The position numbers and the translations under genes are program-made. Below, in pieces: positions 17,701 to 26,585 of a stretch of DNA of 38,568 nt (position 1 is the first letter of the stretch; the number at the start of each line of letters is the position of its first letter). The stretch is from Thermodesulfobacteriota bacterium (GTDB taxonomy: Bacteria; Desulfobacterota_D; UBA1144; Nemesobacterales; CSP1-2): the NCBI GenBank assembly GCA_036397855.1, contig DASWID010000018.1:1-38568 (forward strand), in the 5' to 3' direction. Below the pieces are notes generated by a model, which did not search any database, was not told the origin of the DNA, and saw only the letters and a list, made by a program, of their open reading frames with translations.

Positions 17701-19392
17701 TCAATCAGTGAAAACCTTTTGATCAGGTTTTAAGAAAATGTTCTCAAATAGATCTCTTCTTATCTTGCGTGTCGTGGTTTTGGGAAATTCCTCGTGTAGT
17801 ATTGCAAAATTGCTTATCCTTTTATAGGCCTCAAGATGGTGATTTATCTTCCTTATGTCCGCTTTGATGAGTTCCCATACATTTTCATCAGATACCGCTA
17901 GTCCAATAGCTCCCAACCTTTCACCGACTTCTTCAATGTTTGGATATATTAAAGCCTGTATTGTTTTATCATCGGGACTAAATACCAATGCTTCTTCAAT
18001 GTAATATGATTTCGTCAGTTTTTCCTCAAGTTCTTCAGGGGATAAATTTTTTCCGCCTCGTGTTACTATCAAGAATTTTTTTCTGCCAGTTATGTAAAGA
18101 TATCCTTCATCATCAAAAAATCCAACATCTCCTGTGTATAGCCATCCGTCTGGCATCAAGACTTCTTTTGTTGCATTTTCGTTATTGTAATAACCCTTCA
18201 TTATATTGGGGCCCCGCACCACAATTTCACCATTTCCGTCTCTATCGCTATCTCTTATTTCGACCTCATCGCTTTCTATAATCATTCCGACACTTTCGTT
18301 TTTTGGCTTTGAAGGGGGATTAACACTTATAAGTGGAGATGCTTCAGATAATCCATAGCCCTGAACAATGGGAAATCCAAATTGTTCGAGTCCTCTTGAA
18401 ACCCAGGTAGGAAGGGAGGCACCGCCACAGATTATCAATTTTAACTTTTCGAGTCCTAATTTTTTCTTTATCTTTTTACCAATAATTCTTTTAGGTAGGG
18501 CTCTCATGACAATTCCTTTAAACCCTGGTTGACCCGAAATTTCTTTATTTATTCTAAGATAGAGCTTTTCCAAAATCAGCGGAGCGTTTAACCATATCGT
18601 GGGAGAGGCTATATATAAATCTTCAAGCATTTCTCTTGGCTTTATACTTCTGGCATAAAACACACTTGATCCGTTATAGAAAGATCCCAAAAGCCCACAT
18701 GTGCACTCGTAAGAATGGTGCATTGGGAGAACGGAGAAAGCCCTGTCATCGGGACTTAAGTCAAGAATTTTATACATGTCTTCTACATTTGACATGATGT
18801 TCTTGTGAGTCAGCATCACACCTTTTGGGTTACCGGTAGTTCCTGAAGTGAATAGTATTTCCGCGAGTTGCTGATCTGAAACACTCTCTCTTTCAACGCC
18901 CGAGGAATACCTCTTAAATATGTCGTCAAAGTTCTCCATTATAATCATGTGTTTCAAGCCTTTGAGTTCATGAAGTATTGGTCGGATACTGGTGAGAAAA
19001 GATTCAGATAAAAAAATCGCCCTTGCCGCCGAAAAGCCGAGGATGAACCTAAGGCTTTCCATGGATGCTCTTGAATCGAGTGGAACAGCTGTTGCACCAA
19101 TCCAGGATACCGTGAAGTATGATATGCCCCATTCAGGCCTGTTCTCGCCCAGTATTGCAATATTGTCGCCCTTGCCGATCCCTGACTCCTTTAGGTATCT
19201 GCCAATACGTTTTACATATTCCAGTACCTCCCTATAACTGAACTTATGGATATTATTGTTTCTTGGTATTAAATATGCTGTTTTGTCTTTGTACCTATCT
19301 ACACTTTTCTCGATCATTTCGGGGATTGTTTTGATTCCGTAAGGGTTTCTTACAGTGGGTATTTTTCTGATTGGCTTATTTAATTTGTTCAT
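17701..19392 (-). CDS. AMP-binding acyl-CoA synthetase (FadD-like)
   Basis: This ANL-superfamily enzyme probably activates a fatty acid via an acyl-adenylate to the CoA thioester. Visible motifs are the P-loop-like FTSGTTGNPKGVMLTH (about residues 181-196), the substrate-side GYGLSEASPLISVN, YTGDVGFFDDEGYLYITGR with the hinge GRKKFLIVTRGGKNLSPEE, and the C-terminal FPKTTTRKIRRDLF carrying the catalytic-lysine region. Length is 563 residues, fitting long-chain acyl-CoA ligases. Such genes can also load acyl carriers, so the acceptor is less certain than the family. It is a single left-facing gene between the antiporter and manC, with a possible promoter at 19408-19436. Confidence 0.9.
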   Translation of the reverse strand: MNKLNKPIRKIPTVRNPYGIKTIPEMIEKSVDRYKDKTAYLIPRNNNIHKFSYREVLEYVKRIGRYLKESGIGKGDNIAILGENRPEWGISYFTVSWIGATAVPLDSRASMESLRFILGFSAARAIFLSESFLTSIRPILHELKGLKHMIIMENFDDIFKRYSSGVERESVSDQQLAEILFTSGTTGNPKGVMLTHKNIMSNVEDMYKILDLSPDDRAFSVLPMHHSYECTCGLLGSFYNGSSVFYARSIKPREMLEDLYIASPTIWLNAPLILEKLYLRINKEISGQPGFKGIVMRALPKRIIGKKIKKKLGLEKLKLIICGGASLPTWVSRGLEQFGFPIVQGYGLSEASPLISVNPPSKPKNESVGMIIESDEVEIRDSDRDGNGEIVVRGPNIMKGYYNNENATKEVLMPDGWLYTGDVGFFDDEGYLYITGRKKFLIVTRGGKNLSPEELEEKLTKSYYIEEALVFSPDDKTIQALIYPNIEEVGERLGAIGLAVSDENVWELIKADIRKINHHLEAYKRISNFAILHEEFPKTTTRKIRRDLFENIFLKPDQKVFTD

Positions 19393-19407
19393 AATGAATG
19401 GCTAGGG

Positions 19408-19436
19408 TATATAAATCTAGCATTTTTTTAGAATAA
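19408..19436 (-). promoter_or_regulatory. possible promoter of the acyl-CoA synthetase gene
   Basis: On the minus strand TTATTC (19436-19431), a 17-base spacer and TATATA (19413-19408) predict a start near 19401, about 9 bases before ATG 19392. The -35 box is weak. Confidence 0.35.
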
Positions 19437-19555
19437 CTTCTGGAGATGGGTTTTTTAATAGATGATTTACAGATAGTTTATAAATAGTTGAAAACGTAGA
19501 TTGAAATACCTCTCGGGCTGAGAAATTATTGGTTAAATATTATTCAAATGATCGT

Positions 19556-19584
19556 TTGAGAAAAAATCGTACAGTGTTTAGAAT
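19556..19584 (+). promoter_or_regulatory. sigma70-like promoter of manC
   Basis: TTGAGA (19556-19561) and TAGAAT (19579-19584) each match consensus at 5 of 6 positions with an exact 17-base spacer. The predicted first base is about 19591, the A of the manC ATG, so the mRNA would be leaderless. Confidence 0.6.
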
Positions 19585-19590
19585 AAGGAA

Positions 19591-20673
19591 ATGCATCTGT
19601 TTGCCCTTATAATGGCAGGTGGAGAAGGAAAAAGATTTTGGCCCCTGAGCAGGAAGGATAGGCCAAAGCAATTTCTTAATCTTATCGGTGGGAAATCACT
19701 CTTAAGACAAACAGTTGAGAGGATTCTGCCATTAATTCCTTATCAAAATATCTTTGTCGTGACCGTAGAACGTTATCTTGACGAAACTCGTAGGCATTTA
19801 CCTGGATTACCTCTGCAGAACATAATTATCGAACCTGAAGGGAAGAATACTGCTCCCTGCATAGCGCTGGGTACTCTCAAGATAAAAAAGATTTCCCCCG
19901 ATTCGACGATACTTGTGCTACCCGCTGATCATGCAATCGTTGATGATCAGAGTTTCAGAGATGTTATACAATACGGGCAACGCATAGCAAATATAATGCT
20001 TCCTTCCAGCGATTACCCGCTTGTGACCCTTGGCGTAAAGCCTAGGAAGGCTGAAACAGGATATGGATATATAAAGGAATCGACCGAATTGGTAAACTCG
20101 TCTGCGCATTATAATGCCAAGAGAATTTTGAAGTTTATTGAAAAGCCAGATTTAAAAACTGCTACAAATCTTGTAAATGAAGGTGGATATTATTGGAATA
20201 GCGGTATATTTATATGGAAAACTACAGCCATATTGAACGAATTCTCTGAGATCCTTCCCGAGTGGTATAAGTATTTTGATGGAATTTTAGATTCTTTTGA
20301 GAGCAGCTACGGTAACCTTGTGTTTGAGGAATTTTATAAGAACATCCAATCCGGCTCGATTGATAAGCTTATACTCGAAAGGTCGGAGAATGGCGTCGTA
20401 ATACCTGTAGATTTTTCGTGGAGTGATGTTGGTACATGGCAGGCTCTGGATGAGTTTCTTAGATCAGATGAAGTGGAGAATATCAACATTGGAAATTGCA
20501 TTTCACTGGATTCCACTTCTTGCCTTTTATTTGCGCAAAACAGACTGATTGCTGCGGTTGGGGTGAAAAATCTGGTCATAGTGGAAACTGATGATGCAAT
20601 CTTAGTACTGGATAAGGATAAGGCTCAAGATGTTAAGGAGTTGGTAGAGAGATTAGATCTTGAAAAGGACTAA
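19591..20673 (+). CDS. manC: mannose-1-phosphate guanylyltransferase
   Basis: The enzyme makes GDP-mannose from mannose-1-phosphate and GTP for glycan synthesis. The N-terminal nucleotidyltransferase motif IMAGGEGKRFWPLSRKDRPK spans about residues 7-26. LVLPADHAI, GYGYIKES, FIEKPDLKTA, YYWNSGIFIW and DFSWSDVGTW are all in place. Length is 360 residues, so the C-terminal phosphomannose-isomerase domain of the bifunctional 470-residue form is missing. AAGGAA lies just before ATG 19591, but it is too close (1-2 bases) to act as a ribosome-binding site, and the promoter predicts a leaderless mRNA. It stands alone, 10 kb from the polysaccharide locus it may serve. Confidence 0.92.
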   Translation: MHLFALIMAGGEGKRFWPLSRKDRPKQFLNLIGGKSLLRQTVERILPLIPYQNIFVVTVERYLDETRRHLPGLPLQNIIIEPEGKNTAPCIALGTLKIKKISPDSTILVLPADHAIVDDQSFRDVIQYGQRIANIMLPSSDYPLVTLGVKPRKAETGYGYIKESTELVNSSAHYNAKRILKFIEKPDLKTATNLVNEGGYYWNSGIFIWKTTAILNEFSEILPEWYKYFDGILDSFESSYGNLVFEEFYKNIQSGSIDKLILERSENGVVIPVDFSWSDVGTWQALDEFLRSDEVENINIGNCISLDSTSCLLFAQNRLIAAVGVKNLVIVETDDAILVLDKDKAQDVKELVERLDLEKD

Positions 20674-20899
20674 GTTATGAAAATTAATTGCAAATCCACG
20701 ATGAGTTACCTAAAATATTATGTTAGGAATATGGTGCAGCTAGCAAGATAATTATGGAGTTTACCTGTATTTTATAAAATTATAGTATTGATCACAACCT
20801 TGCAAACTTAATCTCCTAAGCAAGCTTTCTGTAGAGGGCATCTGCAAAATTGAATCCTTTAAGTTAGTTATTGCTCCATCGTATTTGACTAAAGGCACG

Positions 20900-21526
20900 A
20901 TGAAAAAAGGACTACTATTTATTGTCTCTGGACCGTCAGGCAGTGGAAAGACGACTCTATCGAAAAAGGTAATCCAGAAAATTAGTGATATAAGATTTGT
21001 GGTCTCCTATACTACGAGGGAACCCAGACTAGATGAAAGAGATGGAGTTGATTACAAATTCATATCTGATGATGGGTTTAATGGCTTAATAGTGGACAGA
21101 AGATTATCTGAATGGGCTATTGTGCATGGGCATCGCTACGGGACCCCTGTCGAGCCAATCGAGGAAGCCGCATCATCGGGTATCGATCTGATTTTAGACA
21201 TAGATGTACAGGGGGCCCGAAATATTAGAGCTAAGTATAGTGAGGGTGTGTATATTTTTGTCTTACCATCGTCTCTTGATATTTTGAGAAAGAGGCTAAT
21301 GGAGAGAAAATCTGAAGGAGTAATTGAAATAGATACTAGGCTCGAGGATGCTAAAAAAGAGATACAAGAAATCGAGGATTATGATTATATTATTGTAAAT
21401 GACGTTTTGGCAGAGGCGTTAGAGAATCTTGCCGCTATAATACTTTCTGAGCGGTGCAGGAAGGAAAGAGTTCTAAGGGATTCAAGATTAGAATTCTACG
21501 AGAAAAGAAGTGATAAGATTAAATGA
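20900..21526 (+). CDS. gmk: guanylate kinase
   Basis: Guanylate kinase phosphorylates GMP to GDP with ATP. The P-loop GPSGSGKTTLSKKV is at about residues 11-24. The GMP-binding region follows with VVSYTTREPRLDERDGVDY, then EWAIVHGHRYGTP and the LILDIDVQGARNIR segment. Length is 208 residues, normal for the family. ATG 20900 gives the standard N-terminus (MKKGLLFIVSGPSG) with AAAGG a few bases upstream; a TTG at 20885 is the alternative. The last 17 bases overlap the start of the rel gene, so the two are translated from one mRNA. The 226 bases upstream of the gene show no other gene. Confidence 0.94.
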   Translation: MKKGLLFIVSGPSGSGKTTLSKKVIQKISDIRFVVSYTTREPRLDERDGVDYKFISDDGFNGLIVDRRLSEWAIVHGHRYGTPVEPIEEAASSGIDLILDIDVQGARNIRAKYSEGVYIFVLPSSLDILRKRLMERKSEGVIEIDTRLEDAKKEIQEIEDYDYIIVNDVLAEALENLAAIILSERCRKERVLRDSRLEFYEKRSDKIK

Positions 21527-23672
21527 TATAGTTGAAAAACTGAGTTCTTATCTATACCTGCCTGAAAAAGACAGGGAGTTTATCAAGAAGGCATATGTCT
21601 ATTCTGCAAAGGTTCATGCCGGTCAAAAGAGGAGCTCAGGTGAACCATATCTGAGTCATCCACTTGAAGTGACTGGGATTATAGCGGATATGAAGCTTGA
21701 TGTCTCATCTGTGGTAACGGGGCTGCTGCATGATACTGTTGAGGATACGCTTACTACTCTGAACGAAATAGAATCCTTATTTGGTAAAGATATCGCCTTT
21801 CTTGTGGACGGTGTTACAAAGATTAGCCAGCTTCCGTACACCTCTAAGATAGACGAACAGGCGGAGAGCTTCAGGAAATTGATACTGGCGACGGCAAAAG
21901 ATATTCGAGTCGTACTTATCAAACTTGCTGACCGACTTCACAATATGCGCACTTTAGAGTACTTGGCGGATGATCGTCGGAAAAGGATAGCAAAAGAAAC
22001 TTTTGAAATTTATGCTCCATTGGCCCACAGGTTTGGCATCTACTGGGTTAGAACCGAGCTCGAAGATCTATCATTCAAGTTTCTGAATACTGATGAGTTT
22101 GAACGGATTTCCAAACAAATCGAAGAGAAAAAGAAGGAGTGGGAGACATACGTTGATGAAGTTAAAAACATACTCAATGTCAAACTCGAAGAGTTTGGAA
22201 TAAAGGCCGAGATTACCGGACGGTTTAAGCACATTTATGGGATTTTTAATAAAATGAGGGTGCAAAATATTGATTTAGAAAAGGTTTATGATGTAATAGC
22301 TTTCCGACTGATCACTGATTCGTTAAGGGAGTGTTATGAAGCATTGGGAGCGGTTCATTCCACGTGGAAACCCGTACCTGGCAGATTCAAGGATTTCATT
22401 GCCTTGCCTAAGGTAAATGGATATCAAGCTCTCCACACGACTGTTATCGGTCCCATTGGCGAAAGGATGGAGATACAGATCAGAACTCGCCGCATGCATC
22501 AGGTAGCTGAATATGGCGTCGCTGCACATTGGAAATACAAAGAAGGTAAGATCGAAAGCGACGAGAGTTATAACGTATATGGCACCCTGAGACAGCTATT
22601 GGAATGGAAAGACATCAAGGATCCAAACGAATTTCTGGAAGCCATAAAAGGGGAACTTATTTCTTATGGAGTCTATGCATTTACCCCAAAGGGGGATTTG
22701 AAAGAACTTCCGGTTGGAGCAACTCCTGTTGATTTTGCTTACTCTATTCATACAGAGATTGGTAACAAATGTACAAGGGCTGTCGTTAATGGGAAACTGG
22801 TACCCTTGGACTACAGATTAAAGAGCGGGGATACGGTTGAAATTATCACGTCCCCAGAAAAGCATCCAAACCGGGATTGGCTCAAGTTTGTCTCATCATC
22901 ACGTGCAAAAAACAAAATTCGGTCATGGCTAAGAGGTGAGGAGACTAAACAGTCTCGAGTTGTCGGGAAATCAATTAGCGAAAGAAAATTCAAGCAGCAT
23001 GGTCTCGACTTTCAAAAAATGCTGAAAAATGGAGAACTCAGTGACGCGCTCTCGCAACTCAAATTTAAGGAGGTCGAGGATTTCTTCCTTGCCGTTGGCT
23101 TTGGAAAAGTTTCCGTGGCTGATCTCCTTAAACGCTTGGATACAAAAGTTAAGTTGGAACATCCCCCCGACAAAGAATCCAGAATCGATAGAATAATTAA
23201 GACAATCACACGGTCTACAGACGGGGGTGTTTTAGTTAAGGGGTATGATGATGTTATGATAAAATTTGCTCTATGTTGTTCACCACTGCCTGGAGAGGAA
23301 ATCCTTGGATATATAACTAGGGGTCGAGGTATTACCATTCATAAACATGACTGCTCGCAACTGCTTGACGTTGATCCATTAAGAAGGATAGAGGTTGAGT
23401 GGGATAAGAGCTACAAGGGATTTCGACCCGCAAAAATCTTGGTGACTTGCAGCGATCGTCCTGGCATGTTGTCTAATATCACAAACTCGATTTCCACCTC
23501 TGATATTAACATCTCAAGAGCCGAAATGCATTCAACCGATGTCGATAGCGCTATTGGGACGTTTGATATAGTTGTATCGGACCTCCATCAACTTGAGAGT
23601 GTCATGAAATCTATAAAGAAAGTTAAAGGCGTAATTTCGGTGGAGAGGATAGTTGGAGCCGATGAAGTTTGA
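21510..23672 (+). CDS. relA/spoT: bifunctional (p)ppGpp synthetase/hydrolase
   Basis: This RelA/SpoT-homologue makes and degrades the stringent alarmone (p)ppGpp. The HD hydrolase domain is intact: SHPLEV with H50, LLHDTVEDT (H74-D75, E78) and LADRLHNMRTL. The synthetase domain has YDVIAFRLITD (D261), GRFKDFIALPKVNGYQALHT (R-F-K-D at 292-295) and EIQIRT (E321). The RXKD form is that of bifunctional enzymes, not RelA's EXDD. A TGS domain (VYAFTPKGDLKELPVGATPV) and a C-terminal ACT domain complete the protein. Length is 720 residues. The GTG start at 21510 lies within gmk. In many proteobacteria rpoZ separates these two genes; here it does not. Confidence 0.94.
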   Translation: MIRLNDIVEKLSSYLYLPEKDREFIKKAYVYSAKVHAGQKRSSGEPYLSHPLEVTGIIADMKLDVSSVVTGLLHDTVEDTLTTLNEIESLFGKDIAFLVDGVTKISQLPYTSKIDEQAESFRKLILATAKDIRVVLIKLADRLHNMRTLEYLADDRRKRIAKETFEIYAPLAHRFGIYWVRTELEDLSFKFLNTDEFERISKQIEEKKKEWETYVDEVKNILNVKLEEFGIKAEITGRFKHIYGIFNKMRVQNIDLEKVYDVIAFRLITDSLRECYEALGAVHSTWKPVPGRFKDFIALPKVNGYQALHTTVIGPIGERMEIQIRTRRMHQVAEYGVAAHWKYKEGKIESDESYNVYGTLRQLLEWKDIKDPNEFLEAIKGELISYGVYAFTPKGDLKELPVGATPVDFAYSIHTEIGNKCTRAVVNGKLVPLDYRLKSGDTVEIITSPEKHPNRDWLKFVSSSRAKNKIRSWLRGEETKQSRVVGKSISERKFKQHGLDFQKMLKNGELSDALSQLKFKEVEDFFLAVGFGKVSVADLLKRLDTKVKLEHPPDKESRIDRIIKTITRSTDGGVLVKGYDDVMIKFALCCSPLPGEEILGYITRGRGITIHKHDCSQLLDVDPLRRIEVEWDKSYKGFRPAKILVTCSDRPGMLSNITNSISTSDINISRAEMHSTDVDSAIGTFDIVVSDLHQLESVMKSIKKVKGVISVERIVGADEV

Positions 23673-23746
23673 TGATGATTATATAATTTAGTTATGTTAT
23701 CCACCTGAAAATCAACTTCAAGTTGAATTGCATAATCTGCTTAATA

Positions 23747-23775
23747 TTGAAACCACTAATTTACCGATATATACT
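23747..23775 (+). promoter_or_regulatory. sigma70-like promoter of lepB
   Basis: TTGAAA (23747-23752), a 17-base spacer and TATACT (23770-23775), each 5 of 6 to consensus. The predicted start is near 23782, about 6 bases before ATG 23788, with no Shine-Dalgarno between. Confidence 0.6.
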
Positions 23776-23787
23776 CAATGTCCTTAG

Positions 23788-24717
23788 ATGATAAATATTT
23801 GGTCAAGAGAATACAGGGTTAGAAAAAAGGCGAGGCAAGTATATTCTGAAACAAAGAATCTATATGCGAAAAATAGGTCAAAGGTTCAACCTGAAATTGC
23901 TGGACTCATTAGGGAGAAGCTTGGCCAGACAGAGCTTGCGATCAGCAATGGCAATATGTCAGAGATTAAGTTAAAGACCGACGAGCTTGAGAGTATAAAT
24001 AAGGAGCATCTATCAAAGTTTGTCAAGTCGAAATTAAGACAGAATGTTGAGGCGCTGCTATTTGCAGTTGTCCTGGCACTGGTTATCAGGACATTTATAG
24101 TACAGCCTTTTAAAATTCCCTCTGGTTCTATGATACCTACTCTCCTTGTTGGCGATCATCTGTTAGTGAGTAAATTCATATATGGGACAGAGATTCCTTT
24201 TTCGGATAAAGTAGTTTTACCCTTAAGGGAAATAAAACATGGCGACGTAATAGTTTTCAGGTATCCAAACAGTGAAAGTGATCCATCGAAGAATGGGATC
24301 CATTATATTAAGCGAGTGGTTGGCCTCCCTGGCGACAAGATTGATGTGGAAGGGAGGAACCTGATTATCGATGGAGAGGAAATGCCTCTTGACTACGTGG
24401 GTGATTACAATGACGAAAGGTTTGGAACAAAATATGACGAATATCAAGAAGATCTACTGGGTAAAAAACATATCGTGATATATGAAAAGGGACGTGAGTA
24501 TACTCAAAGGGGTAATCTACCAGTGGTAGTGCCTCCGGGGCAGGTGTTTGTAATGGGCGACAATAGGGATAATAGTCAGGACAGCAGGTTCTGGGGATTC
24601 GTTCCTATTCATAACATCGAAGGTGAAGCTTTTATGACCCACTGGTCTTGGGATTTCGAGAGTAATAACTTTTTCAACAAGGTTAGATGGAATAGGATAT
24701 TCTCCTTAATTAATTAA
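23788..24717 (+). CDS. lepB: signal peptidase I with N-terminal extension
   Basis: Signal peptidase I cleaves signal peptides on the outer face of the inner membrane. The catalytic Ser is in IPSGSMIPTL (S114) and the general-base Lys is in YIKRVVGLPGD (K175). FVMGDNRDNSQDSRFWG (254-270) is box E. One transmembrane helix lies at about 88-106. The unusual feature is a charged N-terminal region of about 85 residues before that helix, rich in Lys/Glu and predicted helical, presumably cytoplasmic. Total length is 309 residues. The sequence is otherwise intact. It is probably the first gene of a transcript continuing into the DUF4845-like gene and pyrRBC. Confidence 0.93.
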   Translation: MINIWSREYRVRKKARQVYSETKNLYAKNRSKVQPEIAGLIREKLGQTELAISNGNMSEIKLKTDELESINKEHLSKFVKSKLRQNVEALLFAVVLALVIRTFIVQPFKIPSGSMIPTLLVGDHLLVSKFIYGTEIPFSDKVVLPLREIKHGDVIVFRYPNSESDPSKNGIHYIKRVVGLPGDKIDVEGRNLIIDGEEMPLDYVGDYNDERFGTKYDEYQEDLLGKKHIVIYEKGREYTQRGNLPVVVPPGQVFVMGDNRDNSQDSRFWGFVPIHNIEGEAFMTHWSWDFESNNFFNKVRWNRIFSLIN

Positions 24718-24758
24718 GCAAAGCATATATACTTCAATCGTGCTGGGGAATAAATAAA

Positions 24759-25109
24759 ATGAATATTAAGCTCATATTCTGGCTCTTGGTGATCGTTGGT
24801 GTTCTGTACGTAGGATTCAAGGTAATTCCCATATACTATAGGGGTGTTATAGGCATAAGGGGGGTGTGTAAGGAAAATGCAGATATTTATCATAAATATG
24901 GATCTAAATTTATCGCAAACGCACTTGACGAAGGGCTCACGAGAGCAGGCATACCACCCGATAAGAGGAAATTCTCTATAACTAGCACAGACGAAGCCGT
25001 GATAGTTACGATAAATTATTATGATCACGCGGATTTCTTTGGTAGATATAGAAAGGATTTTGATTTCCGCTACACATGTGAAGGGGTGCTCAGAAGCGTT
25101 TACAATTAG
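24759..25109 (+). CDS. small membrane-anchored protein, DUF4845-like
   Basis: The 116-residue product has one N-terminal hydrophobic helix (IFWLLVIVGVLYVGFKVIP) followed by a soluble alpha-beta part ending RKDFDFRYTCEGVL. The layout matches the small proteins named DUF4845: a helix, the short PIYY element, a helical stretch, then VIVTINYYDH and a DFDFRY strand. In gammaproteobacteria DUF4845 genes lie next to lepB. The position here, 41 bases after lepB, supports that reading. The assignment is from pattern and position only. Function is unknown. GGGGAATA lies 10 or more bases before ATG 24759. The pyrR start follows after 9 bases. Confidence 0.6.
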   Translation: MNIKLIFWLLVIVGVLYVGFKVIPIYYRGVIGIRGVCKENADIYHKYGSKFIANALDEGLTRAGIPPDKRKFSITSTDEAVIVTINYYDHADFFGRYRKDFDFRYTCEGVLRSVYN

Positions 25110-25118
25110 TAATAGATA

Positions 25119-25652
25119 ATGGCTAAAAAAGTTATTATGGATTCGGAGACAATTGCTCAAACTGTTTCCCGAATTACGGATGAAATAATTTCGACGAATC
25201 GCGATTCCGGAGAATTAGTTGTTGTTGGAATTAGGACCCGTGGGATCTATCTAGCCCAGAGATTAGCCGAGCAGCTCAAGAATATAACTGGTATAAAACC
25301 ACCCTTAGGCACTCTTGATATAAGCCTTTACAGGGATGACCTGCAGATTAAACGTGAGTGGCCAGAGTTAAAGAAAACGGACATCCCTTTCACAATAGAT
25401 CGAAAGACCGTTATCCTGGTCGATGATGTTATTTTCACCGGGCGAACTTCTAGGGCAGCAATTGAAGCCATCATGGATTTTGGTCGGCCTTCTTCCATTC
25501 AGCTTGCTGTCCTTGTCGATAGGGGTCACAGGGAATTGCCAATACAGGCGGATTACATAGGGAAAAAGATTGATACAAATAAGAATGAGAAAGTCAGGGT
25601 TTTACTCAATGAAACTGATGGGAAAGACGAAGTGCTAATAAATCAAGAGTAA
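25119..25652 (+). CDS. pyrR: PyrR bifunctional pyrimidine regulator / uracil phosphoribosyltransferase
   Basis: PyrR is a type I phosphoribosyltransferase that in many bacteria binds pyr mRNA leaders in response to UMP, and also has UPRTase activity. The PRPP-binding motif TVILVDDVIFTGRTSRAAIE is at about residues 92-111. LVVVGIRTRGIYLAQRLAEQ near the N-terminus, DISLYRDDL and LVDRGHRELPIQADYIGK are also typical. Length is 177 residues, standard. The gene starts only 9 bases after the previous stop, so no anti-attenuator leader can lie before it. pyrB follows 3 bases after its stop. If PyrR regulates here, the target is elsewhere, or it acts on translation. Confidence 0.93.
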   Translation: MAKKVIMDSETIAQTVSRITDEIISTNRDSGELVVVGIRTRGIYLAQRLAEQLKNITGIKPPLGTLDISLYRDDLQIKREWPELKKTDIPFTIDRKTVILVDDVIFTGRTSRAAIEAIMDFGRPSSIQLAVLVDRGHRELPIQADYIGKKIDTNKNEKVRVLLNETDGKDEVLINQE

Positions 25653-25655
25653 AAG

Positions 25656-26585
25656 ATGGTTTTTCACAGAAAGCACATTTTGGGACTGGAAGAACTCACG
25701 GCGGAAGAGATTGTCGTAATTCTCGATACAGCCGCTTCTATGAAAGAAGTTTCAGAGCGTGATGTTAAAAAGGTTCCCGCTCTTAAGGGTTTAACGGTCG
25801 TCAATCTTTTTTTTGAACCCAGTACCAGGACAAGGTCATCTTTTGAAATCGCTGAGAAAAGGCTCAGTGCTGATGTACTAAACTTTACACCCGATCAGAG
25901 TAGCGTTGTGAAAGGCGAAACCCTTCTCGATACTGCTAGAAACCTCGAAGCGATGGGAGCCGGCATAATTGTGATCAGGCACTCAATGTCCGGCGCACCA
26001 TGGTTACTGGCAAGAGAGCTTAAATCGTCGATTATTAATGCCGGTGATGGTTCCCATGAGCACCCCAGTCAAGCATTGCTTGATTTATTCACTATTAAGG
26101 AGATAAGAGGAGATATAGGAGGGCTTCGGGTGGTAATAGTGGGTGATATCAGACACAGCAGGGTCGCTAGATCAGACATTTGGGGCTTTCTCAAGCTTGG
26201 AGCCGAGGTGAGAGTTGTTGGACCCCCAACGCTAATCCCAAGAGAGATTGAGGACATGGATGTAAAGGTATATTATAAGCTTGATGAAGCTCTGAAAGAT
26301 GCAGATGTCGTAATTATGCTTCGTATTCAAAAAGAAAGACAGGAGTCGATGTTTTTTCCTTCTCTAAGGGAGTATTCAAAATTACACGGCCTTAGTCATG
26401 AGAAGTTGAGGCAGGCTAATGATAAAGTGATTGTGATGCATCCGGGACCTATAAACAGGGGGGTCGAATTATCTTCAGAAGTAGCTGACGATGTAAATTC
26501 GGTGATTTTAGATCAGGTGTCAAATGGAATTGCAGTTAGAATGGCTATGCTTTACCTTGTAGCTTCCGGAGGAAGAAAGGTATGA
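25656..26585 (+). CDS. pyrB: aspartate carbamoyltransferase catalytic chain
   Basis: The enzyme condenses carbamoyl phosphate and aspartate in the second step of UMP synthesis. The carbamoyl-phosphate site [19 protein letters not shown] lies at about residues 52-70. [12 protein letters not shown] and [18 protein letters not shown] are the other carbamoyl-phosphate and hinge motifs. [10 protein letters not shown] near the C-terminus belongs to the aspartate domain. Length is 309 residues, the usual unfused catalytic chain; no pyrI regulatory chain is in the window. The stop overlaps the pyrC start as ATGA. Gene order pyrR-pyrB-pyrC places it in a pyrimidine operon. Confidence 0.95.
   Translation: MVFHRKHILGLEELTAEEIVVILDTAASMKEVSERDVKKVPALKGLTVVNLFFEPSTRTRSSFEIAEKRLSADVLNFTPDQSSVVKGETLLDTARNLEAMGAGIIVIRHSMSGAPWLLARELKSSIINAGDGSHEHPSQALLDLFTIKEIRGDIGGLRVVIVGDIRHSRVARSDIWGFLKLGAEVRVVGPPTLIPREIEDMDVKVYYKLDEALKDADVVIMLRIQKERQESMFFPSLREYSKLHGLSHEKLRQANDKVIVMHPGPINRGVELSSEVADDVNSVILDQVSNGIAVRMAMLYLVASGGRKV

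Noticed and set aside
24714-25160. A 148-codon frame antisense to the DUF4845-like gene
   Set aside because: The sense frame has a clean membrane anchor, fits tightly between lepB and pyrR and runs in the operon direction. The antisense product has no plausible features.
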